Assembly: GCF_000814325.1 (NCBI RefSeq)
Contig: NZ_JPHF01000009.1
Coordinates: forward strand, 62,001-126,000
Reading direction: 5' to 3'
Source: Flavihumibacter sp. ZG627
GTDB lineage: Bacteria; Bacteroidota; Bacteroidia; Chitinophagales; Chitinophagaceae
DNA: 64,000 nt
Position 1 is the first letter of the stretch; each line of letters opens with the position of its first letter. The notes under the pieces are model-generated. The model did no database searches, was not told where the DNA came from, and saw only the letters and a list, made by a program, of their open reading frames with translations. The translations under genes and the position numbers were made by a program. Below are positions 54,355 through 62,908 of this stretch, piece by piece.

Positions 54355-56019
54355 TTATGACACAGTTATGGGATTATATAATTCCGTATAATACTGCCTT
54401 GCAAGTCGGGCACTGTCAAACTGCGGAAAAATATCCCGCATTCCCTCTTTCATAATCTGCAACCAGGTTTGAGGGTAATCGTAATAAAGTGGAATAACTT
54501 CCTTTTCCAGGAGTTCATAGAGGCAGGTGGCATCTAATTCATCCTGCTGGTGTTCATTTAAAGTGGGATTACAGGAGGGGATGACAAAACAATTTTTTTT
54601 ATCACGGGCAAATTCCGGAAACCACCCATCGGGCAGGGCTACATTAACCGCACCATTCATGGCAGCGGTCATACCGCTGGTTCCGGATGCTTCGTGACGA
54701 AGGCGAGGTACATTCAGCCAGATATCGGCACCACCTTTCAACAATCGACTTAATTTCATTTCATACCCAACCAGTATTGCGCAATTAGAATGAGATTTAC
54801 AGATATGGACAATCTTGTCAAATACACCTATGGAACTGTAATCAAGTGGGTAGGGCTTTCCTGCCCAAATGATCTGTATGGGCCTATCCGGATTGCTGAT
54901 AAGTTTTTCAAACCGGTCCATATCATGAAACAAAAGATCAGGTCGTTTATACCCTGTAAACCTTTTTGCAAACACGAGTGTGAGAATGTTTTCATCATAG
55001 ATCTCTCCATTCTGGTCAGACACTTCTTCAAACAAAGCCCTTTTAGCAATCTTCTTTCTTCTCAATAAGGCCTCATCATCTCCTTCTTCAAGTGCTTTAT
55101 ACATTCCTTCATCAGCCCAGAAACCGAAATGCTGGGCATTTGTAATAGGGATGATAGAACATATATCGTTGTGGTTAGCCCACATTTTGAGCATAGTTTG
55201 CTGGTGTGGTATTGATACACCATTCGCCAAGCCTGCCAGGTGTAAGATGGAAGCTGTATGATCTAATGTATCGCCTTCTGTATGGGTAATTATCCTTACT
55301 TCAGTAATGGGAACTCCGCAGAGAAAACCCATTTTCTCCAGCCAGATTAAATCAGATTTTACGTTGCCTGCTTCTTCGGGTGTATGGTTCGTGAATACCA
55401 GGTGTCGCTTCAATTCTTCGCGGCTGCGGTATCGCTGGTAAAGAAAAAAGGCAAGTGGTAATGCATGCGACTCATTCAGGTGATAAATATCCGGCTCCCA
55501 ATTGAGGATCTCCAGCAAACGGGCTCCACCGGCGCCGAGCAGAATTGCAGCTGCAATTTTGGCCTCAGGATTGGCATCATACAACTTGTGGCAGGTGGTT
55601 TGTGCCAGGTAATCATTCTCCGGAAGGTCGGTACTAAGGAAAAACATTGGCACAGTATTAAATACTGAAGGTGACAAATACCAGGCAGTTACCCAAACTT
55701 CATGTCCCGATATATTTATGGTGAATTTTATACCTGTCTTCTGTAAAAAACCATATACTTTTTCCTGGAAGAGGATATCCATCGTTTGATCGGCCTTCCG
55801 AACCTGGTCATAATATCCATACTTCCATAATATGCCAATGCCCACGATGTTTTGTTTAAGGTCAAAGGCACTACGCATATGAGAACCGGCCAGGAAACCA
55901 AGTCCACCCGCATATATCTTAAAACTTTGGTGGATCGCATATTCCATACAGAAATATGCAACAGGTCGCGAATATCCAGGTTCAAATTCATATGGATGCG
56001 AGAACTCGAAAGTCATCAA
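54355..56019 (-). CDS. Alpha-glucan (glycogen/maltodextrin) phosphorylase, GT35 short form
   Basis: A 554-residue protein matching the TIGR02094 alpha-glucan phosphorylases, which release glucose 1-phosphate from glycogen. VAYFCMEYAIHQSFKIYAGGLGFLAGSH, NESHALPLAFF, FTNHTPEEAGN, FAKRFTGYKRPDLLFHD and WLNVPRLRHEASGTSGM are characteristic. In typical members EASGTSGMK supplies the PLP-binding lysine; here that position is Thr (SGMTAAMNGAVN). Either a Bacteroidota subgroup has shifted function or catalysis is lost. The protein is shorter than E. coli GlgP (~800 residues). A second Met at 56016 is an equal start candidate. Confidence 0.85.
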   Translation of the reverse strand: MMTFEFSHPYEFEPGYSRPVAYFCMEYAIHQSFKIYAGGLGFLAGSHMRSAFDLKQNIVGIGILWKYGYYDQVRKADQTMDILFQEKVYGFLQKTGIKFTINISGHEVWVTAWYLSPSVFNTVPMFFLSTDLPENDYLAQTTCHKLYDANPEAKIAAAILLGAGGARLLEILNWEPDIYHLNESHALPLAFFLYQRYRSREELKRHLVFTNHTPEEAGNVKSDLIWLEKMGFLCGVPITEVRIITHTEGDTLDHTASILHLAGLANGVSIPHQQTMLKMWANHNDICSIIPITNAQHFGFWADEGMYKALEEGDDEALLRRKKIAKRALFEEVSDQNGEIYDENILTLVFAKRFTGYKRPDLLFHDMDRFEKLISNPDRPIQIIWAGKPYPLDYSSIGVFDKIVHICKSHSNCAILVGYEMKLSRLLKGGADIWLNVPRLRHEASGTSGMTAAMNGAVNVALPDGWFPEFARDKKNCFVIPSCNPTLNEHQQDELDATCLYELLEKEVIPLYYDYPQTWLQIMKEGMRDIFPQFDSARLARQYYTELYNPITVS

Positions 56020-56096
56020 TAAGCGTTTCCTGAAATTACAAAGTTCACTATACCATTATGCTGATAGTTATCAACCAGCCAATGATTATAATCAAC

Positions 56097-56130
56097 AAAA
56101 AAGGGCTGACCCATTAAATGAGACAGCCCC
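56097..56130 (-). terminator. Rho-independent terminator after the MBL/rhodanese gene
   Basis: On the - strand GGGCTG (56124-56129) pairs with CAGCCC (56103-56108), with an additional CAT/ATG pairing inside the loop. A run of six T (56097-56102) follows. It lies 28 bases past the stop of the dioxygenase-rhodanese gene. Confidence 0.85.
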
Positions 56131-56157
56131 GTCCTATAAAAACCTAAATCAACCCTA

Positions 56158-57558
56158 TTAACTTACAACCGGATTACCCTGGTTGACCCACTCATTGATA
56201 CCGGAAGAAAAATTCACCACATTCTTATATCCCTTGCCGGCAAGTATTGAGTAGCCAATGGCAGCACGATCACCTCCCTGACAATGTATCACCACTTTCC
56301 TGTCTTTGCTTACTTTATCGAGGTTGTTTAATATGGTTCCAACAAACACATTGTCTGCTCCGGCTATATGGCCACTTTCATATTCTGTTGCACCACGCAG
56401 GTCCACAACCTGGATACCATTGCTTTCTTTTAATGACTTGAACTCCTCCAGACTGATACGATTTTCCTTCTCCAGCTTTCCACCTGTTTCTTCCCAAACC
56501 TTTACAGAAGGAACATAACCATAGATATTGTCGAGGCCTATACGCATCAGTTTCCGGGTGAGCTCATCCAGCTGTGATTCTTCCGCAAGCAGAATAAATG
56601 GTTCTTCATAAGTCAGGAACCAGCCCGCCCAGGTACTCAATGAATTGTTGTTCTGAATATTAATGCTACCCGGAATGAAACCTTCTGAAAACTCAGACTT
56701 ATTACGGGTATCTATCAGCTTAATACCCTTATCCAACGCTTCTTTCAGTTCGGCCGCATTCAGTTGTATAAGCTTAGGAACCTCTGTAAGTAAAGGACGA
56801 TCAACTTTATTCAGCTTCTTCATCATTGCAAAATACTTCGGTGGTTCTGGCTGGCCCTCAAGCAAATACTTTACAAATCCAGGCTCATTATTTTCATATC
56901 GGAAGGCCCAGTTCCGTGCCTTTTCATATCCTACAGTTGTACTAGGAACAGCACCCAGCGCTTTACCACAGGCTGATCCTGCTCCATGGCCTGGCCATAC
57001 CTGGATGAAATCGGAGAGAGCATCGAATTTCTTTATGGAATTAAACATCTGGTGGGCGCCCACATCCTGGGTTCCCTTCATCCCTGCAGCTTTCTCCAGC
57101 AGGTCGGGACGGCCAATATCACCTACAAATACAAAGTCGCCTGTAAACAACATCACCGGCTCATCACTGGCTGGCGTATCCGTTAAAAGGAAGCTGATGC
57201 TTTCAGGCGTATGGCCTGGCGTATGGATCACCTCTATCTTAAGATTACCCACCATAACAACATCACCATCTTTCAAAGGCTTATGGGCAAATTCATATTC
57301 CCATCCCTCACCACCCTCTGCAGAAAGGTACATATCAGCACCAGTTAACGCAGCAAGTTCCCTTGACCCTGCAAGAAAATCAGCATGGATATGCGTCTCG
57401 AAGATATGGGTGATCTTCATGTTGTTTTGTTTGGCAATTTCGAGGTAGGTATCTACATCGCGCTTGGCATCAATTACAGCGGCTACGCCGGCTTTCTGAC
57501 ATCCAATAAAATAACTTGCCTGTGCAAGACTCTTGTCATAAATGTGTTGGAAGAACAT
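56158..57558 (-). CDS. CstB-like persulfide dioxygenase-rhodanese fusion
   Basis: A 466-residue protein in three parts. The N-terminal metallo-beta-lactamase domain (~1-255) resembles ETHE1-type persulfide dioxygenases: ETHIHADFLAGS, HTPGHTPESISF, FTGDFVFVGDIGRPD and WPGHGAGSACG. A first rhodanese module (~265-355) lacks the active Cys (FILLAEES); the second (~370-466) has Cys in VIHCQGGDRA. This order matches CstB of Staphylococcus. It oxidises glutathione or thiol persulfides and transfers sulfur, so it detoxifies sulfide. It lies 65 bases downstream of a Crp/Fnr-type regulator gene on the same strand. Confidence 0.9.
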   Translation of the reverse strand: MFFQHIYDKSLAQASYFIGCQKAGVAAVIDAKRDVDTYLEIAKQNNMKITHIFETHIHADFLAGSRELAALTGADMYLSAEGGEGWEYEFAHKPLKDGDVVMVGNLKIEVIHTPGHTPESISFLLTDTPASDEPVMLFTGDFVFVGDIGRPDLLEKAAGMKGTQDVGAHQMFNSIKKFDALSDFIQVWPGHGAGSACGKALGAVPSTTVGYEKARNWAFRYENNEPGFVKYLLEGQPEPPKYFAMMKKLNKVDRPLLTEVPKLIQLNAAELKEALDKGIKLIDTRNKSEFSEGFIPGSINIQNNNSLSTWAGWFLTYEEPFILLAEESQLDELTRKLMRIGLDNIYGYVPSVKVWEETGGKLEKENRISLEEFKSLKESNGIQVVDLRGATEYESGHIAGADNVFVGTILNNLDKVSKDRKVVIHCQGGDRAAIGYSILAGKGYKNVVNFSSGINEWVNQGNPVVS

Positions 57559-57623
57559 ATGGCTTATAGTTTTTTTTCTGATGTAAAATTGCTATTATCT
57601 ATTGGCTTGTTCTGTGCCAAAAA

Positions 57624-58253
57624 TCACTTAACCCAATCAAAATAACTACGATGTATGATTATCCATCCATTCTTTTCCATTTTCTTCAGCAGTCTGCTGA
57701 TTACTTCCCTGGAGGAATTAAGGTCATTGGAGATCTCCTGGTGCGTTAATTTTACCTGGTTTCCAAATTGTTTTACATAACGCCTGATATAGAATTCCAG
57801 ACGCTCATCCATATTCCGGAATGCGATCTCATTTACGGTTTGTAGTAAATCATCATAACGATCGCGATACGATCGCAATATAAAATAGTGCCAGCTCTTA
57901 TATTGCATTAGCCATTTATCCATAAGCTCCAGGGGAATGGTGAGTGTCATTGTATCTGTGTATGCTAAAGCCATAACAGAGCTGAGTTCCTCGTGGTAAT
58001 CACTTACCAATGAAATCGCACAGGCTTGTCCACCTTGTATGCTGTACATGAAAAATTTATTCCCTTCATTATCCTGCTGATATAATTTTACAATACCCTC
58101 CAATACAAGGATCACTGACTTTATTGGATCCCCGATATTGATAAAGGTGGTGCCGGCAGCCTGGGTGGTCACCTGGCCATATCGAAACATTTCTGTGTAC
58201 AACTCCGGTTCAAATCCGGGTAATACCTGCCTGATCGTATTCTGCTGGATCAT
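57624..58253 (-). CDS. Crp/Fnr-family transcriptional regulator
   Basis: A 209-residue protein with a cyclic-nucleotide-binding-like beta-roll (~25-120, GDPIKSVILVLEGIVKLYQQD) and a C-terminal winged helix (~150-205, KLTHQEISNDLNSSREVISRLLKKMEKNGWI). No Cys cluster typical of Fnr iron-sulfur sensing is present. It probably controls the adjacent CstB-like gene 65 bases downstream, and perhaps the DoxX gene upstream. The effector is unknown; the beta-roll lacks the clear cAMP-binding RxA motif. Confidence 0.9.
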   Translation of the reverse strand: MIQQNTIRQVLPGFEPELYTEMFRYGQVTTQAAGTTFINIGDPIKSVILVLEGIVKLYQQDNEGNKFFMYSIQGGQACAISLVSDYHEELSSVMALAYTDTMTLTIPLELMDKWLMQYKSWHYFILRSYRDRYDDLLQTVNEIAFRNMDERLEFYIRRYVKQFGNQVKLTHQEISNDLNSSREVISRLLKKMEKNGWIIIHRSYFDWVK

Positions 58254-58328
58254 GATTGGTAATAATCTTCCCGTAAATTGGGAATCTTTACCAATTCAGA
58301 ATGTGCTAATTGTTACACAAGAGATTTC

Positions 58329-58739
58329 TTAATCCGGCTGCCTGAAGATATACTTGTCAAGAGAATATTTACCACTTCCCAGAATGAAGATCACAAAGCA
58401 CAGAAGCCAATAAACGAAGGCAATAGCTTTGGCATCAAATGGATCATTCGCATGTGCTATAAAGAAAACCACCGTCATAGTTATGAAGATGGGTATGATC
58501 GCCAATCGTGTAACTAAGCCTAACACAACCAGAATAGCACAGAAAAATTCCGCAAATATCACCAGGTTGAATGATAGTCTGGAGCCAATACCAATAATAT
58601 CACCAAACATTGGAAGGATCTGGTCGTAATTCACGATTTTCATCCACCCGTAACGTATGAATAAGCCTCCTACAATTAGTCGCAAAAGCAATGTGGCAAG
58701 ATCAGTATGCAATGAGCCTGGCTTGAAAAGTTCTTTCAT
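58329..58739 (-). CDS. DoxX family membrane protein
   Basis: A 136-residue protein with four membrane segments. LATLLLRLIVGGLFIRYGWMKIV near the N-terminus and FAEFFCAILVVLGLVTRLAIIPIFITMTVVFF, then FVYWLLCFVIFILGSGKYSLDKYI, are typical of DoxX. DoxX proteins often accompany thiosulfate/sulfide or thioredoxin-dependent systems. It lies 75 bases upstream of the Crp/Fnr gene, which is consistent with a sulfur-detoxification group (inference). Confidence 0.9.
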   Translation of the reverse strand: MKELFKPGSLHTDLATLLLRLIVGGLFIRYGWMKIVNYDQILPMFGDIIGIGSRLSFNLVIFAEFFCAILVVLGLVTRLAIIPIFITMTVVFFIAHANDPFDAKAIAFVYWLLCFVIFILGSGKYSLDKYIFRQPD

Positions 58740-58740
58740 A

Positions 58741-58866
58741 TTATAATGGATTTTGATTTACTAATTCATAACAGAGTAACACAATACCACAGCCAAAAAT
58801 GAATATTGGCATACCACCAATTAAGCCATCAACGGTCATCTGTACCTGTAGTTTTAACTTTCTCAT
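58741..58866 (-). pseudogene. Collapsed remnant of a dihydrofolate-reductase-like (RibD C-terminal) gene
   Basis: A 41-codon frame whose first ~18 residues MRKLKLQVQMTVDGLIGG look like the N-terminus of DHFR/RibD-C family proteins. The last ~15 residues (FGCGIVLLCYEL) look like the C-terminal strand of the same family. The ~130 residues expected between are absent, which suggests a large internal in-frame deletion. Too short to fold as the family; most likely a decayed gene. It lies directly between DoxX and the VOC gene. Confidence 0.6.
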
Positions 58867-58879
58867 ATTTACGTATTAA

Positions 58880-59302
58880 TTATTCTCTGCCAGAACATTT
58901 GAGCAACCAGTGATGACCGAACTTATCAGTTAGCGCTCCAAATAACGCACCCCAGTGAGTCTTTTCAATAGGTTGTGTTTGTTGACCATCTTCAGCCAGT
59001 TTATTATAATAGCGTACCATCTGTGATGGATTGCGGCATTCCAATAAAATGGATATTGAATTACCCTGTATAAGCACTTCATCTCCTACCATATCCGTGC
59101 CCATTAATACAAGACTACCCTTTTTAAGCAATGCATGGAGAATACAGCCCCTGATCTCCTCCGGAAGACGATCAGCCATCGGGGTATCACCAACCGTTTG
59201 AAGATAAAGTTCACCTCCAAGGCATTGTTTGTAAAAATCCATCGCGTCCCGGCAGTTGCCATTAAAGGTAAGATAGGTTATCAGTTGACTCATCAGGCTC
59301 AT
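58880..59302 (-). CDS. VOC (glyoxalase/PhnB-like) superfamily protein
   Basis: A 140-residue vicinal-oxygen-chelate protein of the PhnB/3-demethylubiquinone-methyltransferase-like subgroup: QLITYLTFNGNCRDAMDFYKQCLGGEL, followed by HALLKKGSLVLMGTDMVGDE and GALFGALTDKFGHHWLLKC. The metal-binding Glu/His pattern is incomplete, so an enzymatic role is uncertain. An alternative start is Met at 59293. Stand-alone gene 13 bases upstream of the DHFR-like remnant on the same strand. Confidence 0.85.
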   Translation of the reverse strand: MSLMSQLITYLTFNGNCRDAMDFYKQCLGGELYLQTVGDTPMADRLPEEIRGCILHALLKKGSLVLMGTDMVGDEVLIQGNSISILLECRNPSQMVRYYNKLAEDGQQTQPIEKTHWGALFGALTDKFGHHWLLKCSGRE

Positions 59303-59404
59303 TGATTACAGTGTAAAAATGGCAAGCTTTTCGCAGAGAAAAGGGTTGAAATCACGACGTTTAAAGGGGTTGATTCCGTCAGCCCTATTCATTAGCTTTA
59401 TCAC

Positions 59405-60397
59405 ATGAAAACCATATCCATACTGGTGCCGGAATCAGCGGTAATGGAAACCGTTGCTGACCCGCGCTATCTATTCACAACTGCTAACCAGTTTCTGACG
59501 GCATCAGGTAATGATCCCGCATTTAAAGTTGAGCTTGTGGCGAGATGCCCGGAGGTTAAATTGCATGGAGGTATTTATTCTGTTCATGCAGATAAATCGC
59601 TTTCTGAAGTAAAGCAAACGGACCTTGTAATTATCCCCGCTATCTTAGGTGATTTTAAGGAAGTCATCAAAAATAACAGCCAGGAAGTAGAATGGATCAA
59701 AGATATTTATTCATCCGGGGCAGAGATTGCATCGCTTTGTGTGGGCTCATTTCTACTGGCAGCCACCGGGCTATTAAATGGAAAACGCTGCTCAACTCAC
59801 TGGGCCTTCTACCAGGAATTTCGGGAGATGTACCCCGATGTCACCATTATGGATGGGCATATAATAACCGATGAAGGGGGATTGTATTCAAGTGGTGGCG
59901 CAAACTCCTGTTGGAACCTGCTTCTGCATATACTGGAAAAATACACAAGCCGCGAGGTAGCCATTCTTGCAGCAAAATATTTCGCGATTGATATCGACAG
60001 AAAAAGCCAGGCAGCCTTCTCTATGTTCAGGGCTCAGAAAGACCATAAAGATGTTGAGGTAAAACGAACGCAGGAGTTTATCGAAACCAACTTTACGGAA
60101 AAGATCACGGTTGAACAACTGGCTACCGAAGTTGCCCTGGGCCGGCGAAGCCTTGAACGACGGTTTAAACACGCTACAGGAAATACTATTGCTGTATATA
60201 TACAAAGGGTGAAGATCGAAGCTGCCAAGCGCAGCTTCGAAGCAACCCGTAAAAATATTAATGAAGTGATGTATGATGTGGGGTACACCGATACCAAAGC
60301 CTTCCGCCAGGTATTTCGAAAATTCACCGGACTAAATCCCATTGATTATCGGAATAAATACAATAAGGATGTAAAAGAGGTAATTACTTCTCTTTGA
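59405..60397 (+). CDS. GlxA-type transcriptional regulator (DJ-1/PfpI plus AraC domain)
   Basis: A 330-residue regulator. Residues ~1-190 form a DJ-1/PfpI-like domain with Cys at the nucleophile elbow (IASLCVGSFLLAATGLL) and HWAFYQEF downstream. The AraC/XylS helix-turn-helix pair covers ~215-320 (VEQLATEVALGRRSLERRFKHATG and INEVMYDVGYTDTKAFRQVFRKFTG). It senses an unknown amide or acyl ligand. The stop is one base from the stop of the small lipoprotein on the opposite strand. Confidence 0.93.
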   Translation: MKTISILVPESAVMETVADPRYLFTTANQFLTASGNDPAFKVELVARCPEVKLHGGIYSVHADKSLSEVKQTDLVIIPAILGDFKEVIKNNSQEVEWIKDIYSSGAEIASLCVGSFLLAATGLLNGKRCSTHWAFYQEFREMYPDVTIMDGHIITDEGGLYSSGGANSCWNLLLHILEKYTSREVAILAAKYFAIDIDRKSQAAFSMFRAQKDHKDVEVKRTQEFIETNFTEKITVEQLATEVALGRRSLERRFKHATGNTIAVYIQRVKIEAAKRSFEATRKNINEVMYDVGYTDTKAFRQVFRKFTGLNPIDYRNKYNKDVKEVITSL

Positions 60398-60595
60398 TTA
60401 ATTCCGGATTGTAGTATCGCGGATCAATGTATCAGTTCTTAAAGTATCATTCATCATCATTGTATCTGTATGCATAGTAGATCCATTGTGCATGGATGAA
60501 TCTCTAACCTCTATAGAGGTATTGGTACCACTGTCACAGGCAGCGAATAAGAAGGTGATTGTAACCGTAGCCAGAATCAAAAATTGCTTTTTCAT
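60398..60595 (-). CDS. Small lipoprotein with Asp-Thr repeats
   Basis: A 65-residue protein from MKKQFLILATVTITFLFAAC, a lipoprotein signal with lipobox FAAC. The mature part is rich in Ser/Thr/Asp/Met with repeating DT units (TDTMMMNDTLRTDTLIRDTT). No family is recognised; such short, repetitive lipoproteins are common in this group. A longer frame to 60652 would place the signal internally and is rejected. Confidence 0.65.
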   Translation of the reverse strand: MKKQFLILATVTITFLFAACDSGTNTSIEVRDSSMHNGSTMHTDTMMMNDTLRTDTLIRDTTIRN

Positions 60596-60701
60596 AATTA
60601 TAATTTTATTTAGGAATACGGGTACGAATTGACTATTGCAGGCACAAACCATACCATGCCGTTAAATAAATACAGGCTGTGGAATCAACTCTACGATATG
60701 G

Positions 60702-61337
60702 CTAATCTTTGCCCTTATCATCATTATTGCCAACAATTCCTTTTACAAGCGCTTTCCACTGCATGTCGGCCAATCCAAGTACCGCAGCAGTGGCAACCAG
60801 CGTATTGCGAATTTTATCTGCCATTGAGGTATTCTCATTGTTGGGCTCCTCATTCCTCCCCATCACACAGGCACTCACTATATTAGCTTTCCGATGTACA
60901 ATAAAATTGGAGGTTGCAGCAGTAGTAAAAAAATGTGCAGCTTCTTCTTCACTACTCCCAGGTTTAGGCGCAGGCCTTACCCGCATAGAAATATAATTTT
61001 CCTGGGTCTCATCATCTGAGAGATTGTCCTCAATAGATTCGATCACAACATAATCTGATCCTTCTCCCGCCTCGTTACCGGGTGCGGGCAGGTTAATCTG
61101 AAAAAAGAGGCCTTTCATCGCCTTACCCTGAACTTCGTTTCCTTCGCTATCTATTAACTGAAAACTTGCCGGTGACCCTTTTGCAATCTCTCCCCAATTA
61201 TTCACGTCAAGCAGCCGCTGGGCCGACATATAAAATAAATGCCTGGCTGCTTCATTTGATTCTGTTTCCACCTGGTAGCAATTATCTGAATGCTGACCCT
61301 TCATTTGCGGAGGAATATTGCTGGGAGTATTTTCCAT
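60702..61337 (-). CDS. Conserved-looking hypothetical protein, no recognised family
   Basis: A 211-residue soluble protein without signal peptide. It is mixed polar and acidic, with a Pro/Glu-rich segment (APKPGSSEEEAAHFFTTAATSNFIVHRK). A helical C-terminal part (ADKIRNTLVATAAVLGLADMQWKALVKGIVGN) may be amphipathic. I do not recognise the family. Codon use resembles the neighbours. The gap to the small lipoprotein gene is 106 bases; nothing links it functionally to either neighbour. Confidence 0.65.
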   Translation of the reverse strand: MENTPSNIPPQMKGQHSDNCYQVETESNEAARHLFYMSAQRLLDVNNWGEIAKGSPASFQLIDSEGNEVQGKAMKGLFFQINLPAPGNEAGEGSDYVVIESIEDNLSDDETQENYISMRVRPAPKPGSSEEEAAHFFTTAATSNFIVHRKANIVSACVMGRNEEPNNENTSMADKIRNTLVATAAVLGLADMQWKALVKGIVGNNDDKGKD

Positions 61338-61452
61338 GGAAGTGTATTAGTTCTATACATTCACCAAAAATCTATGCCATCACTATGGATCTTTCCAACC
61401 CCGGAACAAAAAAAAGGTTAGTTTTTAATTAAGTTTGATAAACTCCCCTTTT

Positions 61453-62733
61453 ATGCGTGCTATCACCTTATTCATGCTTATTCTGATGGTTGCCGGTAAA
61501 CCACTTCATTCCCAAACAAATAAGGCCGCAAGCATATACCTTCTTGAACCCGACAGAGTATTTGATGGCGAACAAATGCAGGAGGGATGGCAGGTACTGG
61601 TTCGCGGAAATAAAATTGAAGCGGTTGGCGTAATAACCAATATACCCCGCGAAGCAATCAGGATCAACCTGAAGGGCAAAACGCTTTTACCCGGATTAAT
61701 TGAGGGCCATAGCCACCTCTTCTTACATCCTTATGATGAAACCAGTTGGGATGACCAGGTACTCAAAGAGTCGCGTGCAGAAAGAACTGCGAGAGCAGTG
61801 ATGCATGCGAAAGCAACACTGATGGCGGGATTTACAACGGTGCGCGACCTTGGAACGGAAGGAGCAGCATACGATGATGCCGGACTTAAAAACGCTATTG
61901 AAAAGGGTATAATACAGGGTCCCCGTATGCTGGTGGCAACAAAAGCAATTGTGGCGACCGGCAGCTATGGTCCGAAATCAGATGTTACCGAACTGCAATT
62001 ATTAAGAGGTGCCGCTGAAGTGGGAGGCATGGAAGAATTGTCAAGGGAAATAAGAACACAGATCGGCAACGGGGCGGATCTTATTAAGCTGTATGGCGAC
62101 TATCGCTGGGGAAGAAACGGTGAAGCGGCGCCAACATTCTCCCTGGAAGAAATTACCAGAGCCGTAGAAATAACCGGGGGCAGCGGACGCAAGGTTGTGG
62201 TACATGCTACTACTCCCGAGGCCATGCGCAGGGCCGCAATGGCTGGTGTATCTACCATAGAGCATGGTGATGAGGGCACCCCTGAAGTATTTGCATTGAT
62301 GAAATCAAAAGGGGTTGCTCTCTGCGCAACCATTGCTGCCGGAGAAGCGTTGTCTGAATACAAAGGTTGGAAGAAAAGCGAACCTGCCCCTCAGCGCATC
62401 ATTGAAAAGCAAAAGAGTTTTGCCGCCGCGTTGGCATCAGGAGTAACTATAGTTATGGGAGGAGATGTTGGAGTATTTACCCATGGCGATAATGCCCGTG
62501 AAATGGAACTGATGGTGGACTATGGTATGAAATCACTTGATGTGCTTCGGTCGGCCACATCCGTAAATGCAGACGTGTTCGGTATTAATTATGAACTTGG
62601 AAGAATCAGGACTGGCTTATTGGCAGACATCATTGCCGTAGAAGGCAATCCAGCCATTAACATTTCAGCAATAAGGAAGATCGTACTGGTCATGAAAGAT
62701 GGAGTATTATATACTCATAACCTGTCGCGGTGA
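61453..62733 (+). CDS. Secreted amidohydrolase (imidazolonepropionase / Xaa-Pro dipeptidase-like)
   Basis: A 426-residue enzyme; start taken at ATG 61453 (MRAITLFMLILMVAGKPLHSQ), since the frame to 61435 begins with TTG. Metal ligands: HSH in LLPGLIEGHSHLFLH, Lys-type region IKLYGDYRW, His in KVVVHATTPEAMRRA, His in STIEHGDEG, and Asp in VMGGDVGVFTHGDNA. C-terminal sandwich GLLADIIAVEGNP completes the fold. It hydrolyses cyclic amides, carbamates or dipeptides in the periplasm; the exact substrate is unknown. Its 3' end overlaps the small membrane protein on the other strand. Confidence 0.9.
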   Translation: MRAITLFMLILMVAGKPLHSQTNKAASIYLLEPDRVFDGEQMQEGWQVLVRGNKIEAVGVITNIPREAIRINLKGKTLLPGLIEGHSHLFLHPYDETSWDDQVLKESRAERTARAVMHAKATLMAGFTTVRDLGTEGAAYDDAGLKNAIEKGIIQGPRMLVATKAIVATGSYGPKSDVTELQLLRGAAEVGGMEELSREIRTQIGNGADLIKLYGDYRWGRNGEAAPTFSLEEITRAVEITGGSGRKVVVHATTPEAMRRAAMAGVSTIEHGDEGTPEVFALMKSKGVALCATIAAGEALSEYKGWKKSEPAPQRIIEKQKSFAAALASGVTIVMGGDVGVFTHGDNAREMELMVDYGMKSLDVLRSATSVNADVFGINYELGRIRTGLLADIIAVEGNPAINISAIRKIVLVMKDGVLYTHNLSR

Positions 62734-62888
62734 TGAAGATGTTCCTCCCTTTGTTCTTCAACAGCATCTGAAGGACTCGAGTCAAAATACTTTTTCCTGT
62801 CGCGTTTGTTCTTTATTATCAACGCAACAACCAGTACTATCGTTACCAGGATGGTAATGATGATGATGAGAATATTTTTGCTTGTCAT
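62715..62888 (-). CDS. Small single-pass membrane protein (57 residues)
   Basis: An ATG at 62888 opens a 57-codon frame. MTSKNILIIIITILVTIVLV then VALII form one transmembrane helix, followed by a basic stop-transfer segment KNKRDRKKYF and a charged tail with HLHH. Composition and topology fit a genuine small protein. Its last 19 bases overlap the 3' end of the amidohydrolase gene, tail to tail, and it starts 20 bases after the stop of the upstream hypothetical gene at 62909, so the two may be cotranscribed. Function unknown. Confidence 0.65.
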   Translation of the reverse strand: MTSKNILIIIITILVTIVLVVALIIKNKRDRKKYFDSSPSDAVEEQREEHLHHRDRL

Positions 62889-62908
62889 GATCAAATCATT
62901 CGCAAAAC

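Noticed and set aside
56663-57448. 261-codon + strand frame
   Set aside because: Fully antisense to the CstB-like gene, whose domains are all recognisable; no protein-like motifs in the + frame.
58205-58225. tRNA T-arm-like sequence (ccggttcaaatccgg)
   Set aside because: It lies inside the Crp/Fnr coding sequence and encodes PGFEPE; no acceptor stem or anticodon arm can be drawn around it.
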